From NCBI RefSeq assembly GCF_022414535.1, contig NZ_JADWYM010000025.1, positions 1 through 64,000 of the forward strand: a stretch of 64,000 nucleotides of DNA. The letters are read 5' to 3'. Positions 52,769 to 61,351 of this stretch are shown in pieces. Within the stretch, counting starts at the first letter, position 1, and each line of letters opens with the position of its first letter. The notes below the pieces were generated by a model that saw nothing but the letters and a program-made list of their open reading frames with translations, was not told the DNA's origin and did no database searches. Both the position numbers and the translations under genes were made by a program. Origin of the DNA: Streptomyces sp. MUM 2J (GTDB taxonomy: Bacteria > Actinomycetota > Actinomycetes > Streptomycetales > Streptomycetaceae).

Positions 52769-53533
52769 ATGTCACGGAACATCCAGTCGCTCGAACGCGC
52801 GGCCGCGATGCTGCGCCTGCTCGCGGGCGGCGAACGACGGCTGGGCCTGTCGGACATCGCATCCTCCCTGGGCCTGGCCAAGGGCACCGCCCACGGCATC
52901 CTGCGCACCCTGCAACAGGAGGGCTTCGTCGAACAGGAGGAAGCCTCCGGCCGCTACCAGCTGGGCGCGGAGCTGCTGCGTCTGGGCACCACCTATCTCG
53001 ACGTCCACGAGCTGCGGGCACGCGCCCTGGTGTGGACCGACGACCTGGCCCGCGCCAGCGGGGAGAGCGTCTATCTCGGCGTCCTGCACCAGCAGGGCGT
53101 CCTGATCGTGCACCACGTCTTCCGGCCCGACGACAGCCGGCAGGTGCTGGAGATCGGGGCCATGCAGCCACTGCACTCCACCGCCCTGGGCAAGGTCCTG
53201 TCCGCCTACGACCCCGTGGCGCACAGCGAGGCCCTGGAAGCCGACCGCAAGGCCTTCACCGACCGCACGGTGTGCGAGCTGGACGCCTTCGAGCACATCC
53301 TCGACATCACCCGCGCGCGCGGCTACGCCGCCGACGTGGAGGAGACCTGGGACGGCGTCGCGTCCCTCGCCGCACCCATCCACGACCGCCGGCGGATGCC
53401 GGTGGGGGCCGTGGGCATCACCGGCGCGGTGGAGCGGGTGCGCCGTGACGAGGAGCTGAGGCCCGAGCTGATCGCGGCCGTGCGCGACTGCGCCCGCGCG
53501 GTGTCGCGCGATCTGGGCGCCGGGCGGTTCTGA
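52769..53533 (+). CDS. gylR: IclR-family glycerol operon regulator GylR
   Basis: A 254-residue IclR regulator, the usual GylR length: N-terminal winged helix ('QSLERAAAMLRLLAGGERRLGLSDIASSLGLAKGTAHGILRTLQQEGF', about residues 6-53) and a GAF-like effector domain. In Streptomyces GylR represses the glycerol operon and is relieved by glycerol-3-phosphate. ATG at 52769 has GGAGG about 10 nt upstream; a longer ATG at 52706 lies within the operator. Followed by glpF in the same direction after 369 nt. Confidence 0.95.
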   Translation: MSRNIQSLERAAAMLRLLAGGERRLGLSDIASSLGLAKGTAHGILRTLQQEGFVEQEEASGRYQLGAELLRLGTTYLDVHELRARALVWTDDLARASGESVYLGVLHQQGVLIVHHVFRPDDSRQVLEIGAMQPLHSTALGKVLSAYDPVAHSEALEADRKAFTDRTVCELDAFEHILDITRARGYAADVEETWDGVASLAAPIHDRRRMPVGAVGITGAVERVRRDEELRPELIAAVRDCARAVSRDLGAGRF

Positions 53534-53648
53534 CCCCGCACGGGTCCACCGACGGAAGCGACCGGGACACCGATCGGGGTCCCGGCTTTCGGCATACCCT
53601 GAAATCGGTCGAAAATTGACATGTAGGGCGAAGGTGCACACCTCGCCC

Positions 53649-53686
53649 TTGATCGCGGTCCGCGATCGATAGTGCACCGCGATCAA
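53649..53686. repeat. Long inverted repeat upstream of the glp promoter
   Basis: Perfect 11-nt arms TTGATCGCGGT and ACCGCGATCAA with a 16-nt spacer; the left arm also forms a smaller palindrome GATCGCG-GTC-CGCGATC (53651-53667). It lies 30 nt upstream of the candidate -35 element. Could bind an activator or a second repressor, or form an RNA hairpin at the end of gylR. Confidence 0.7.
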
Positions 53687-53715
53687 TAACGATCGCATTT
53701 TCGATAACAGAACCC

Positions 53716-53745
53716 TTGACGCATGCGTAACGCCGGGGCAAGACT
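53716..53745 (+). promoter_or_regulatory. Candidate glpF-glpK-glpD promoter
   Basis: TTGACG (53716-53721) and AAGACT (53740-53745) with an 18-nt spacer resemble the Streptomyces vegetative promoter consensus. The GylR-type palindrome begins 10 nt downstream, suiting repression by blocking the start of transcription. Inferred. Confidence 0.4.
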
Positions 53746-53755
53746 CCCGTCCATC

Positions 53756-53772
53756 GGTCGGCATTGTCGAAC
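53756..53772. promoter_or_regulatory. Second GylR-type palindrome, upstream of glpF
   Basis: GGTCGGCATTGTCGAAC read on the minus strand is GTTCGACAATGCCGACC, matching 15 of 17 bases of the palindrome at gylR. It lies about 130 nt upstream of the glpF start, just after the candidate promoter. Confidence 0.65.
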
Positions 53773-53902
53773 ACCTACCGGCAATACACGCTAGAGTGTG
53801 ACAACGCCAAGGGCCGGTATCGCTCTCACCCCCGAGGGCGCCGGAAACCCGGTGGGACCCGGGATCCGGCTTCCCTGGCACGCAAGGACAAAGGAGTCGC
53901 GG

Positions 53903-54697
53903 GTGTCCAGCTCCGACATCTTCATCGGCGAGACCATCGGTACCGCCATACTCATCCTGCTCGGCGGCGGCGTCTGCGCCGCCGTGACGCTGAAGGCCTC
54001 CAAGGCTCGTAACGCCGGCTGGGTCGCCATCGCCTTCGGGTGGGGCTTCGCCGTCATGACGGCCGTGTACGTCTCCGGCCCCCTCTCCGGCGCACACCTC
54101 AACCCGGCCGTCACCGTGGCCCTCGCCATCAAGGACGGCGACTGGACGAACGTGCCGACCTACATCGGCGGCCAGCTGCTCGGCGCCATGATCGGCGCGA
54201 CGCTCGTCTGGATCGCCTACTACGGCCAGTTCCAGGCCCACCTGACCGACAAGGAGATCGTCGGCGGTCCGGGGGCACAGGCCACGGCGGCCAAGGCCGT
54301 CGAGGCGCAGGAGCAGGGCGCCGGCCCGGTTCTGGGCGTCTTCTCCACCGGTCCCGAGATCCGGAACGCGGTGCAGAACCTCGCCACCGAGATCATCGGC
54401 ACCGTGGTGCTGGTCATCGCGGTCCTCACGCAGGGCCTGAACGACAAGGGCAACGGCCTGGGCGTCCTCGGCGGTCTGATCGTCGCGCTCGTGGTGGTCT
54501 CGATCGGTTTCTCGCTGGGTGGCCCCACCGGCTACGCCATCAACCCGGCCCGCGACCTCGGTCCGCGCATCGTGCACGCCCTTCTGCCACTGCCCAACAA
54601 GGGCGGCTCCGACTGGGGCTACGCCTGGGTCCCGGTGGTCGGTCCGCTGATCGGCGCCGCCATCGGGGCAGGCATCTACAACGTCGCATTTGCCTAA
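53903..54697 (+). CDS. glpF: Glycerol uptake facilitator GlpF
   Basis: A 264-residue aquaglyceroporin with six membrane helices and the two NPA half-helices: 'SGAHLNPAVTVALA' and 'GYAINPARDLGPR'. The Arg of the selectivity filter follows the second NPA. GTG at 53903 follows AAGGAG; a longer frame to 53798 lacks family similarity. First gene of the glpFKD operon, followed by glpK after 67 nt. Confidence 0.95.
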   Translation: MSSSDIFIGETIGTAILILLGGGVCAAVTLKASKARNAGWVAIAFGWGFAVMTAVYVSGPLSGAHLNPAVTVALAIKDGDWTNVPTYIGGQLLGAMIGATLVWIAYYGQFQAHLTDKEIVGGPGAQATAAKAVEAQEQGAGPVLGVFSTGPEIRNAVQNLATEIIGTVVLVIAVLTQGLNDKGNGLGVLGGLIVALVVVSIGFSLGGPTGYAINPARDLGPRIVHALLPLPNKGGSDWGYAWVPVVGPLIGAAIGAGIYNVAFA

Positions 54698-54764
54698 GAG
54701 CACCGCACTCGCAGCACGTGCCGTACGTCATGCCCCATCCTCACGGAACCTCCAGGAGAACACA

Positions 54765-56300
54765 GTGACCGACGCCCACGCCGGCCCCTTCATCGCCGCC
54801 ATCGACCAGGGCACCACCTCCAGCCGCTGCATCGTCTTCGACCGGGACGGCCGCATCGTCTCCGTCGACCAGAAGGAGCACGAGCAGATCTTCCCGAAGC
54901 CGGGCTGGGTCGAGCACAACGCCGACGAGATCTGGACCAACGTCCAGGAGGTCGTCGCCGGAGCCGTCTCCAAGGCCGGCATCACCCGGGACGACATCAA
55001 GGCCATCGGCATCACCAACCAGCGCGAGACCACCGTCCTGTGGGACAGGAACACCGGTCGGCCCGTGCACAACGCCATCGTCTGGCAGGACACCCGCACC
55101 GACGCCCTCTGCCGCGAGCTGGGCCGCAACGTCGGCCAGGACCGCTTCCGCCGTGAGACCGGCCTGCCTCTGGCCTCCTACTTCGCCGGTCCCAAGGCCC
55201 GCTGGCTGCTGGACAACGTCGAGGGCCTGAAGGAGCGTGCCGAGGCCGGGGACATCCTCTTCGGCACCATGGACACCTGGGTCATCTGGAACCTGACGGG
55301 CGGTGTCGACGGCGGCAAGCACGTCACCGACGTCACCAACGCCTCCCGCACCATGCTGATGAACCTCCACACCATGGAGTGGGACGACAAGATCTGCGAG
55401 TCCATCGGCGTGCCGCCGCAGATCCTGCCGGAGATCCGCTCCTCCGCCGAGGTGTACGGCGAGATCACGGGCGGCAAGCTGGGCGACCTGCTAGGCGGCA
55501 TCCCGGTCGCCTCCGCGCTCGGTGACCAGCAGGCTGCCCTGTTCGGCCAGACCTGCTTCTCCGAGGGCGAGACCAAGTCGACGTACGGCACCGGCACCTT
55601 CATGGTGATGAACACCGGTGACAAGATCATCAACTCCTATGCCGGACTGCTGACCACCGTCGGCTACAAGATCGGTGAGCAGCCGACGGTCTACGCCCTG
55701 GAGGGCTCGATCGCCGTCACCGGCTCGCTGGTGCAGTGGATGCGGGACCAGATGGGCCTGATCTCCACCGCCGCGGAGATCGAGACGCTCGCGCTCTCGG
55801 TCGAGGACAACGGCGGCGCCTACTTCGTACCGGCCTTCTCCGGCCTGTTCGCCCCGCACTGGCGCTCCGACGCCCGCGGTGTGATCGCCGGCCTGACCCG
55901 GTACGTCACCAAGGCGCACCTCGCGCGTGCCGTCCTGGAGGCCACCGCCTGGCAGACCCGGGAGATCGCCGACGCCATGACGAAGGACTCCGGCGTCGAG
56001 CTGTCCACCCTCAAGGTCGACGGCGGCATGACCGCCAACAACCTGCTGATGCAGACGCTCTCCGACGTCCTGGACGCACCGGTGGTGCGCCCGATGGTCG
56101 CCGAGACGACCTGCCTCGGCGCCGCCTACGCCGCCGGCCTCGCCGTCGGCTTCTGGAACAACACCGACGACCTGCGCGCCAACTGGCGCCGGGCCGCCGA
56201 GTGGACCCCCCGCATGGACGCGGAGACCCGCGACCGTGAGTACAAGAGCTGGCTCAAGGCCGTCGACCGGACCATGGGCTGGATCGCCGAGGAAGACTGA
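54765..56300 (+). CDS. glpK: Glycerol kinase GlpK
   Basis: A 511-residue FGGY kinase phosphorylating glycerol to glycerol-3-phosphate, the GylR inducer. Motifs: 'AIDQGTTSSRCIVFD' (phosphate-binding), 'KPGWVEHNADEIW', 'ITNQRETTVLWDRNTGRPVHNAIVWQD', and the ATP-side 'TYGTGTFMVMNTG' and 'LKVDGGMTANN'. GTG at 54765 has CAGGAG about 7 nt upstream. Between glpF and glpD in a gylR-controlled operon. Confidence 0.97.
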   Translation: MTDAHAGPFIAAIDQGTTSSRCIVFDRDGRIVSVDQKEHEQIFPKPGWVEHNADEIWTNVQEVVAGAVSKAGITRDDIKAIGITNQRETTVLWDRNTGRPVHNAIVWQDTRTDALCRELGRNVGQDRFRRETGLPLASYFAGPKARWLLDNVEGLKERAEAGDILFGTMDTWVIWNLTGGVDGGKHVTDVTNASRTMLMNLHTMEWDDKICESIGVPPQILPEIRSSAEVYGEITGGKLGDLLGGIPVASALGDQQAALFGQTCFSEGETKSTYGTGTFMVMNTGDKIINSYAGLLTTVGYKIGEQPTVYALEGSIAVTGSLVQWMRDQMGLISTAAEIETLALSVEDNGGAYFVPAFSGLFAPHWRSDARGVIAGLTRYVTKAHLARAVLEATAWQTREIADAMTKDSGVELSTLKVDGGMTANNLLMQTLSDVLDAPVVRPMVAETTCLGAAYAAGLAVGFWNNTDDLRANWRRAAEWTPRMDAETRDREYKSWLKAVDRTMGWIAEED

Positions 56301-56319
56301 CGAGGAGTTAGAACCCGAC

Positions 56320-57936
56320 ATGACCACTCAGTCCACCCTGCAGTCCGTACCTGCCCTGGGGACGCGACCGTCCTCCGGCTCCCACCCGAGCCGCGCCGAG
56401 ACCAGGGAGCAGCTCTCCAAGGCGTCGTACGACCTTCTCGTCATCGGCGGCGGCATCCTGGGCATCTCGACCGCCTGGCACGCCGCGCAGTCCGGCCTCA
56501 GGGTGGCACTGGTCGATGCCGGCGACTTCGCCGGCGCCACCTCCTCCGCCTCCTCCAAGCTGCTCCACGGCGGTCTGCGCTACCTGCAGACCGGCGCGGT
56601 GAAGCTGGTGGCGGAGAACCACTTCGAGCGCCGTGCGGTCTCCCGTCAGGTGGCCCCCCACCTGGCGAACCCGCTCACCTTCTACCTCCCCGTGTACAAG
56701 GGGGGGCCGCACGGCGCGGCGAAGCTCGGGGCGGGCGTCTTCGCCTACTCCGCGCTCTCCGCGTTCGGTGACGGCGTGGGCCACCTGCTCTCGCCCGCCA
56801 AGGCGGCGCAGGACGTGCCCGAGCTGCGCACCGAGAACCTGAAGGCCGTCGCCGTGTACGGCGACGACCAGATGAACGACGCGCGCATGGCGCTGATGAC
56901 GGTCCGCGCGGCCGTCGAGGCGGGCGCGGTCGTGCTCAACCACGCCGAGGTCACCGGGCTGCGCTTCACCAAGGGCCGGGTGACGGGCGCGGAGCTGCGC
57001 GACCGCCTCTCCGGCGAGGAGTTCGGCGTCACGGCCCGCCTGGTGCTGAACGCGACCGGCCCGTGGGTCGACCACCTGCGCCGGATGGAGGACGCCGGCG
57101 CGGCGCCGTCCATCCGGCTGTCGAAGGGGGCGCACCTGGTGCTGAAGCGGACCTCGCCGTGGAAGGCCGCGCTCGCCACCCCGATCGACAAGTACCGCAT
57201 CACCTTCGCCCTCCCCTGGGAGGACATGCTGCTGCTGGGCACCACCGACGAGGAGTTCGAGGGCGACCCGGCGGACGTCGCGGTCAACGACAAGGACATA
57301 TCCCAGATCCTGGACGAGGCCGCGTTCTCCGTCCGCGACCAGCAGCTCAGCCGCGACCTGATCACCTACGCCTTCGCCGGCCTGCGGGTGCTTCCGGGCG
57401 GCCCCGGCGACACCGCCAAGGCCAAGCGCGAGACGGTCGTCACCGAGGGCAAGGGCGGCATGCTCTCCGTCGCGGGTGGCAAGTGGACCACCTTCCGGCA
57501 CATCGGCCGTACGGTGATGCAGAAACTGGAGTCACTCCCGGGCCACCCCCTGGGCGACGACTTCGAGCCGATCTCGTCGCTGCCGAGGAAGCTGCCCCTG
57601 CCGGGTGTCGCCAACCCGCGCGCGGTGGCCCACCGTCTGCTGGTGGACCGCCCGGCGCCCGGGCCGCGGATGTCCGCGGACACCGCCCGGCACCTCGCCA
57701 CGCACTACGGTTCGCTGGCCTTCGACATCGCCCGGCTGGCCAACGAGAACCCGGAGCTGGGCGAGCGCATCCACCCGGACGCCCCCGAGATCTGGGCCCA
57801 GGTCGTCTACGCCCGGGACCACGAGTGGGCCGAGACGGCGGATGACGTACTGCGCCGCCGGACGACGCTGACGATCCGGGGCCTGGCCACGGACGAGGTC
57901 CGGACGAAGGTCCGGGGACTGCTCGACCAGAAGTAG
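56320..57936 (+). CDS. glpD: Glycerol-3-phosphate dehydrogenase (respiratory, FAD) GlpD
   Basis: A 538-residue membrane-associated FAD enzyme oxidising glycerol-3-phosphate to dihydroxyacetone phosphate. FAD motif 'LLVIGGGILGISTAWHAAQSG' (about 42-62), 'SSKLLHGGLRYLQTG', and 'WTTFRHIGRTVMQK' near the FAD-binding end are family signatures; the C-terminal DAO_C helical domain is complete. The ATG is 19 nt after glpK, with AGGAG upstream. Last gene of the operon, closed by a hairpin. Confidence 0.96.
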   Translation: MTTQSTLQSVPALGTRPSSGSHPSRAETREQLSKASYDLLVIGGGILGISTAWHAAQSGLRVALVDAGDFAGATSSASSKLLHGGLRYLQTGAVKLVAENHFERRAVSRQVAPHLANPLTFYLPVYKGGPHGAAKLGAGVFAYSALSAFGDGVGHLLSPAKAAQDVPELRTENLKAVAVYGDDQMNDARMALMTVRAAVEAGAVVLNHAEVTGLRFTKGRVTGAELRDRLSGEEFGVTARLVLNATGPWVDHLRRMEDAGAAPSIRLSKGAHLVLKRTSPWKAALATPIDKYRITFALPWEDMLLLGTTDEEFEGDPADVAVNDKDISQILDEAAFSVRDQQLSRDLITYAFAGLRVLPGGPGDTAKAKRETVVTEGKGGMLSVAGGKWTTFRHIGRTVMQKLESLPGHPLGDDFEPISSLPRKLPLPGVANPRAVAHRLLVDRPAPGPRMSADTARHLATHYGSLAFDIARLANENPELGERIHPDAPEIWAQVVYARDHEWAETADDVLRRRTTLTIRGLATDEVRTKVRGLLDQK

Positions 57937-57948
57937 CCCGCCATGGTC

Positions 57949-57989
57949 CGGAAGGGGCGGCTCCAGCGCCGACGGAGCCGCCCCTTCCG
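57949..57989 (+). terminator. Terminator of the glp operon
   Basis: Perfect 16-nt arms CGGAAGGGGCGGCTCC / GGAGCCGCCCCTTCCG with a 9-nt loop, 13 nt after the glpD stop. Confidence 0.88.
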
Positions 57990-58250
57990 CCTGTCCGGCC
58001 GCTCATGCCCGCACGGCCCCCGCCGCGGTGCGGCAACGACGACCTGCGCGGACCCGCGCGGACCCGTCCGCCCCGCCGGCCGCGTGCGCCGTGCGGGGGC
58101 AGTCAGGGCCGGGACGTCCGGCGGGGTGTTCCGATATGGCGAACGGGGCAGTGATCCGTTCACTCCCCCGTGCAAGGGGGCTGCGGGCCCGCCCTGCGCA
58201 CGCCGTAAGGTTGGGTGGTCAAGCGAGGGCACGTCGGAAGGAGGCACTGG
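57990..58250. other. Spacer between glp terminator and parJ
   Basis: No gene seen. The right end has the parJ ribosome site GGAAGGAGG; the centre, about 58120-58170, is somewhat AT-richer (GGTGTTCCGATATGGCGAACGG) and may hold the promoter. No operator motif is clear. Confidence 0.5.
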
Positions 58251-59237
58251 GTGATCGAGCTCGAGGGGGTTCCCGAGCTGATCGACCCGGTCATGGTGGC
58301 CGCGTTCGAGGGCTGGAACGATGCCGGCGACGCCGCCTCCACCGCGGTCGCGCATCTGGAACGTGAGTGGAAGGGCGAGGTGTTCGCGGCGCTGGACGCC
58401 GAGGACTACTACGACTTCCAGGTGAACCGCCCCACGGTGTGGATGGACGGCGGCGTCCGCAAGATCACCTGGCCGACCACCCGCCTGTCGGTGGTGCGGG
58501 TCGGCGGCGACAAGCCGCGGGACCTGGTGCTGGTCCGCGGCATCGAACCCTCCATGCGCTGGCGTTCGTTCTGCAACGAGCTGCTGGGCTTCGCACACGA
58601 GCTGGGCGTGGAACTCGTGGTCGTCCTCGGCGCTCTGCTCGGCGACACCCCGCACACGCGCCCGGTCCCGATCAGCGGGACCACCTCCGATCCGGACCTG
58701 GCACGGCGCATGGACCTGGAGGAGACCAAGTACGAGGGGCCCACGGGCATCGTCGGCGTCCTCCAGGAGGCGTGCACGCACGCGGGCGTCCCGGCGGTGT
58801 CGCTGTGGGCGGCCGTGCCGCACTACGTGTCGCAGCCGCCGAACCCGAAGGCCACCCTGGCCCTCCTCAACCGGCTGGAGGACCTGATCGGCGTGCGCAT
58901 CCCGCTGGGCGAGCTGCCCGAGGACGCGCGCGCCTGGCAGGTGGGCGTGGACCAGCTGGCGGCGGAGGACAGCGAGGTCGCCGAGTACGTCCAGACACTG
59001 GAAGAGGCCCGGGACACCGCGGAGCTGCCGGAGGCGTCGGGCGAGGCGATCGCCCGCGAGTTCGAGCGCTACCTGCGGCGCCGGGACGGCGGCGGCCCGC
59101 CCGGCGGCCACGCCACGGCGGACGGCGAGGGCCCGTCGTACCTGCGGGACAGCTCCAGCGAGCGGACCCGGCCGCCGAAGCCGCCGCGGACGGAGCCGGA
59201 GCAGGACAAGGGCGACGAGGACTCCGCGGAGGACTGA
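58251..59237 (+). CDS. parJ: PAC2-family protein ParJ
   Basis: A 328-residue PAC2-domain protein. The position (downstream of glpFKD, upstream of mshC) and sequence correspond to S. coelicolor ParJ (SCO1662), which binds ParA and tunes its polymerisation in chromosome segregation at sporulation. Landmarks: 'LIDPVMVAAFEGWNDAGDAAS' at the start and 'ALLGDTPHTRPVPISGTTSDPDLA' in the core; the last 55 residues are Gly/Pro/Asp/Glu-rich and disordered. The PAC2 fold is also used by eukaryotic proteasome assembly chaperones. GTG at 58251 follows GGAAGGAGG. Confidence 0.9.
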   Translation: MIELEGVPELIDPVMVAAFEGWNDAGDAASTAVAHLEREWKGEVFAALDAEDYYDFQVNRPTVWMDGGVRKITWPTTRLSVVRVGGDKPRDLVLVRGIEPSMRWRSFCNELLGFAHELGVELVVVLGALLGDTPHTRPVPISGTTSDPDLARRMDLEETKYEGPTGIVGVLQEACTHAGVPAVSLWAAVPHYVSQPPNPKATLALLNRLEDLIGVRIPLGELPEDARAWQVGVDQLAAEDSEVAEYVQTLEEARDTAELPEASGEAIAREFERYLRRRDGGGPPGGHATADGEGPSYLRDSSSERTRPPKPPRTEPEQDKGDEDSAED

Positions 59238-59589
59238 GCCCCCGGACGGCACCCGGTCCGCGGGCCGGTGCCAGGGGCGGGCGGGGGGCGGTGCGGCGCA
59301 CCGCCCCTCTGCCGTGCCGTCACCCCCCGTACCCCACGACGTCGTGCCCGCGGGCACCGGGGCGGCGTGCCCTTCCTCCACCGGGCTGTCGGGGCATCGG
59401 GGTCCGGCCGGATACCGGCGTGACATCTGTTTCCAGACGAATTGCACCCGTTACCCAATTCAACCTGCCCCAAACAAAGTTGGTGCGAACACGGTCTGGA
59501 CGGACCGCCGCGCGCGTGCTTGGTTGTCCCCCGAAGGCGCGCCGCACGACCCCTCATGGCATCCGCACGGACCGAAGGGAGCGGCACAG
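59238..59589. other. 352-nt spacer between parJ and the S8 protease
   Basis: The left third holds a hairpin that should end parJ. The middle is AT-richer (TTCCAGACGAATTGCACCC and ACCCAATTCAACCTGCCCC) and probably holds the protease promoter; no -35/-10 pair is certain. No gene is supported. Confidence 0.6.
59283..59309 (+). terminator. Terminator after parJ
   Basis: Arms GGGGCGGTGC / GCACCGCCCC (59285-59307) with a GGC loop, extendable by a GC and a wobble pair, 46 nt after the parJ stop. Confidence 0.75.
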
Positions 59590-61305
59590 ATGACCGACCA
59601 GGCAGAGCCGGCGCAGGGCCCCGGGGCGTTGGGGCCGGGGCCCGACGGAGCGGGATTCACCTATCGAGGAGCCGAGCAGGAGCTGATCGTCGTCGCCCGC
59701 CCGGAAGCCCGGCTGCGTGCACGAGCCGACGGCGTCCGCTCCGCGTCGGGCGCCGACGTGACCTCCCTCACGATGTTCCTCAGCGACGAACAGCTCACGC
59801 TGGAGCCGCTGTTCGGCAGCGAGGATCGCCTGGCCCAGGCCGCCGCACCCGCGCCGGACGCGCCCGACCTCGCCCTGTTCTACCGGGTGCGCGGCGGGGA
59901 GAGCCGCGCCCGCGAGCTGCGCGCCCGGATCGCCGCGCTGCCGGGCATCGACACCGCCTACGTCAAGCCGGGTGCCGTGCCGGCCTCCCTGGGGCAGGGC
60001 GAGCGGCAGGAGGAGAAGGCGCCGCTCACCCCCGACTTCAGCGGCCGTCAGGGTTATCTGCACCCCGCCCCGGAGGGTGTCGGCGCGCTGTGGGCCTGGC
60101 AGCGGCACGGCGGAGCGGGCCAGGACGTGACGGTGATCGTCGTGGAGGGTGCCTGGCAGCTCGGGCACGAAGACCTCGCCGCCAAGCTGGCGGGCGTGGT
60201 CGTCGGGACTCCGCTGGACGACCTGGCCTGGCGCAACCACGGCACGTCGGTCCTGGGCGTCGTGGCCGGTGACCGGGGCGAGTTGGGCGTGACCGGTATT
60301 GCGCCTGACGCGGTGACCGCCGCGGCCTCCGTCCGGGGCATCGGCTCCGCCGCGGCGATCCACGCGGCGGCCGAACGGCTCGGCCCGGGTGACATCGTCC
60401 TCGTCGAACTGCACCGGCCGGGGCCGCGGTTCGAGTACGCCGAGCGTGACGACCAGCGCGGCTGCCTGCCGCTCGAGTGGTGGCCGGACGACTTCGCGGC
60501 CGTGCGGTACGCCACCGCCAAGGGCGTCCTGGTCGTGGCCGCCGCCGGCAACGGCGCCGAGTCGCTCGACGACGCGCTCTACGAGCGCCGCCCCGACGAC
60601 TTCCCCGGCTGGTGGCGCAATCCGTTCAACCCGTCCAACGCCTCCTCCGGTGCCGTACTGGTCGGCGCGGGCGCACCGCCGCCCGGCACGCACGGCCGTG
60701 ACCACGGCCCGGACCGCTCGCGGCTGGCGTTCTCCAACCACGGCGCGCGCGTGGACGCGCAGGGCTGGGGGCACGAGGTGACGACCACCGGCGGCTTCTG
60801 GGACCGGCCCGGCGACCTGCAGGGCGGGCCCGAGGAGATCACCTGGTACACCGACGCCTTCTCCGGGACTTCCGCCGCCGCGCCGGTGGTGGCGGGCGCG
60901 CTGGCCGGGCTCCAGGGCGTGCTCAGGGCAGCCGGCCGCCCGGTCATGTCCCCGGAGGACGCGCGCAGGGTGCTGCGGGCCACGGGTTCCCCGCAGCAGG
61001 ACGCGCCGGGCCGGCCCGCCTCCCAGCGGATCGGCAACCGGCCCGACATCAGGGCGGCGGTCACCCACCTGCTGCCGCAGGCGGTCGACTCCGGCCGGGC
61101 CGAGCGGTACTGGGACGAACTGCTGCCCTACCCGCCCGAGCTCCCGCCCCGGCTCCGGCTGTTCGTGGCCGGCGCCTGGCGCACCCTGGACCACCCGTCC
61201 CCCGAAGTCCGCCAGGCGGTCCACACCGCCTTCGCGGGGGGACGGCCCGACGTCCGCGTCTGGTTCGCGGACGAAGAGATCGTCGGCCTCGTCGTCGTGG
61301 GCTGA
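59590..61305 (+). CDS. S8 (subtilisin-like) serine protease homologue with altered catalytic Asp position
   Basis: A 571-residue subtilase-like protein without a signal peptide, so cytoplasmic unless exported unconventionally. After an about 150-residue N-terminal region, the catalytic fold shows His217 in 'WRNHGTSVLG', oxyanion Asn321 in 'AAAGNGAE', and Ser428 in 'FSGTSAAAPVVAG'. The strand that should end in the catalytic Asp reads 'VTVIVVEGAW' with Val184 where relatives of this type have Asp (I-D-x-E), and Glu186 two residues on. The C-terminal part (about 480-571) is a helical extension. ATG at 59590. The Gln-rich gene starts 46 nt downstream. Activity is uncertain. Confidence 0.82.
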   Translation: MTDQAEPAQGPGALGPGPDGAGFTYRGAEQELIVVARPEARLRARADGVRSASGADVTSLTMFLSDEQLTLEPLFGSEDRLAQAAAPAPDAPDLALFYRVRGGESRARELRARIAALPGIDTAYVKPGAVPASLGQGERQEEKAPLTPDFSGRQGYLHPAPEGVGALWAWQRHGGAGQDVTVIVVEGAWQLGHEDLAAKLAGVVVGTPLDDLAWRNHGTSVLGVVAGDRGELGVTGIAPDAVTAAASVRGIGSAAAIHAAAERLGPGDIVLVELHRPGPRFEYAERDDQRGCLPLEWWPDDFAAVRYATAKGVLVVAAAGNGAESLDDALYERRPDDFPGWWRNPFNPSNASSGAVLVGAGAPPPGTHGRDHGPDRSRLAFSNHGARVDAQGWGHEVTTTGGFWDRPGDLQGGPEEITWYTDAFSGTSAAAPVVAGALAGLQGVLRAAGRPVMSPEDARRVLRATGSPQQDAPGRPASQRIGNRPDIRAAVTHLLPQAVDSGRAERYWDELLPYPPELPPRLRLFVAGAWRTLDHPSPEVRQAVHTAFAGGRPDVRVWFADEEIVGLVVVG

Positions 61306-61351
61306 CGCACCATCGCAAGGACCCATCACGTCAACGGAAGGTGGCATCGAC

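Larger units (their letters stand above)
53534..53902. other. gylR-glpF intergenic control region
   Basis: This 369-nt spacer is AT-richer than its surroundings and has no gene. From left to right it contains: an 11-nt inverted repeat (53649-53686), a promoter-like TTGACG/AAGACT pair (53716-53745), the second GylR-type palindrome (53756-53772), and the ribosome site AAGGAG before the glpF GTG. Confidence 0.75.

Noticed and set aside
48925..53448. A 1507-residue open frame on the plus strand opposite metH
   Set aside because: Composition is that of a high-GC antisense frame (Leu/Gly/Asp/Val/His-rich); metH is complete on the other strand and gylR is in another frame.
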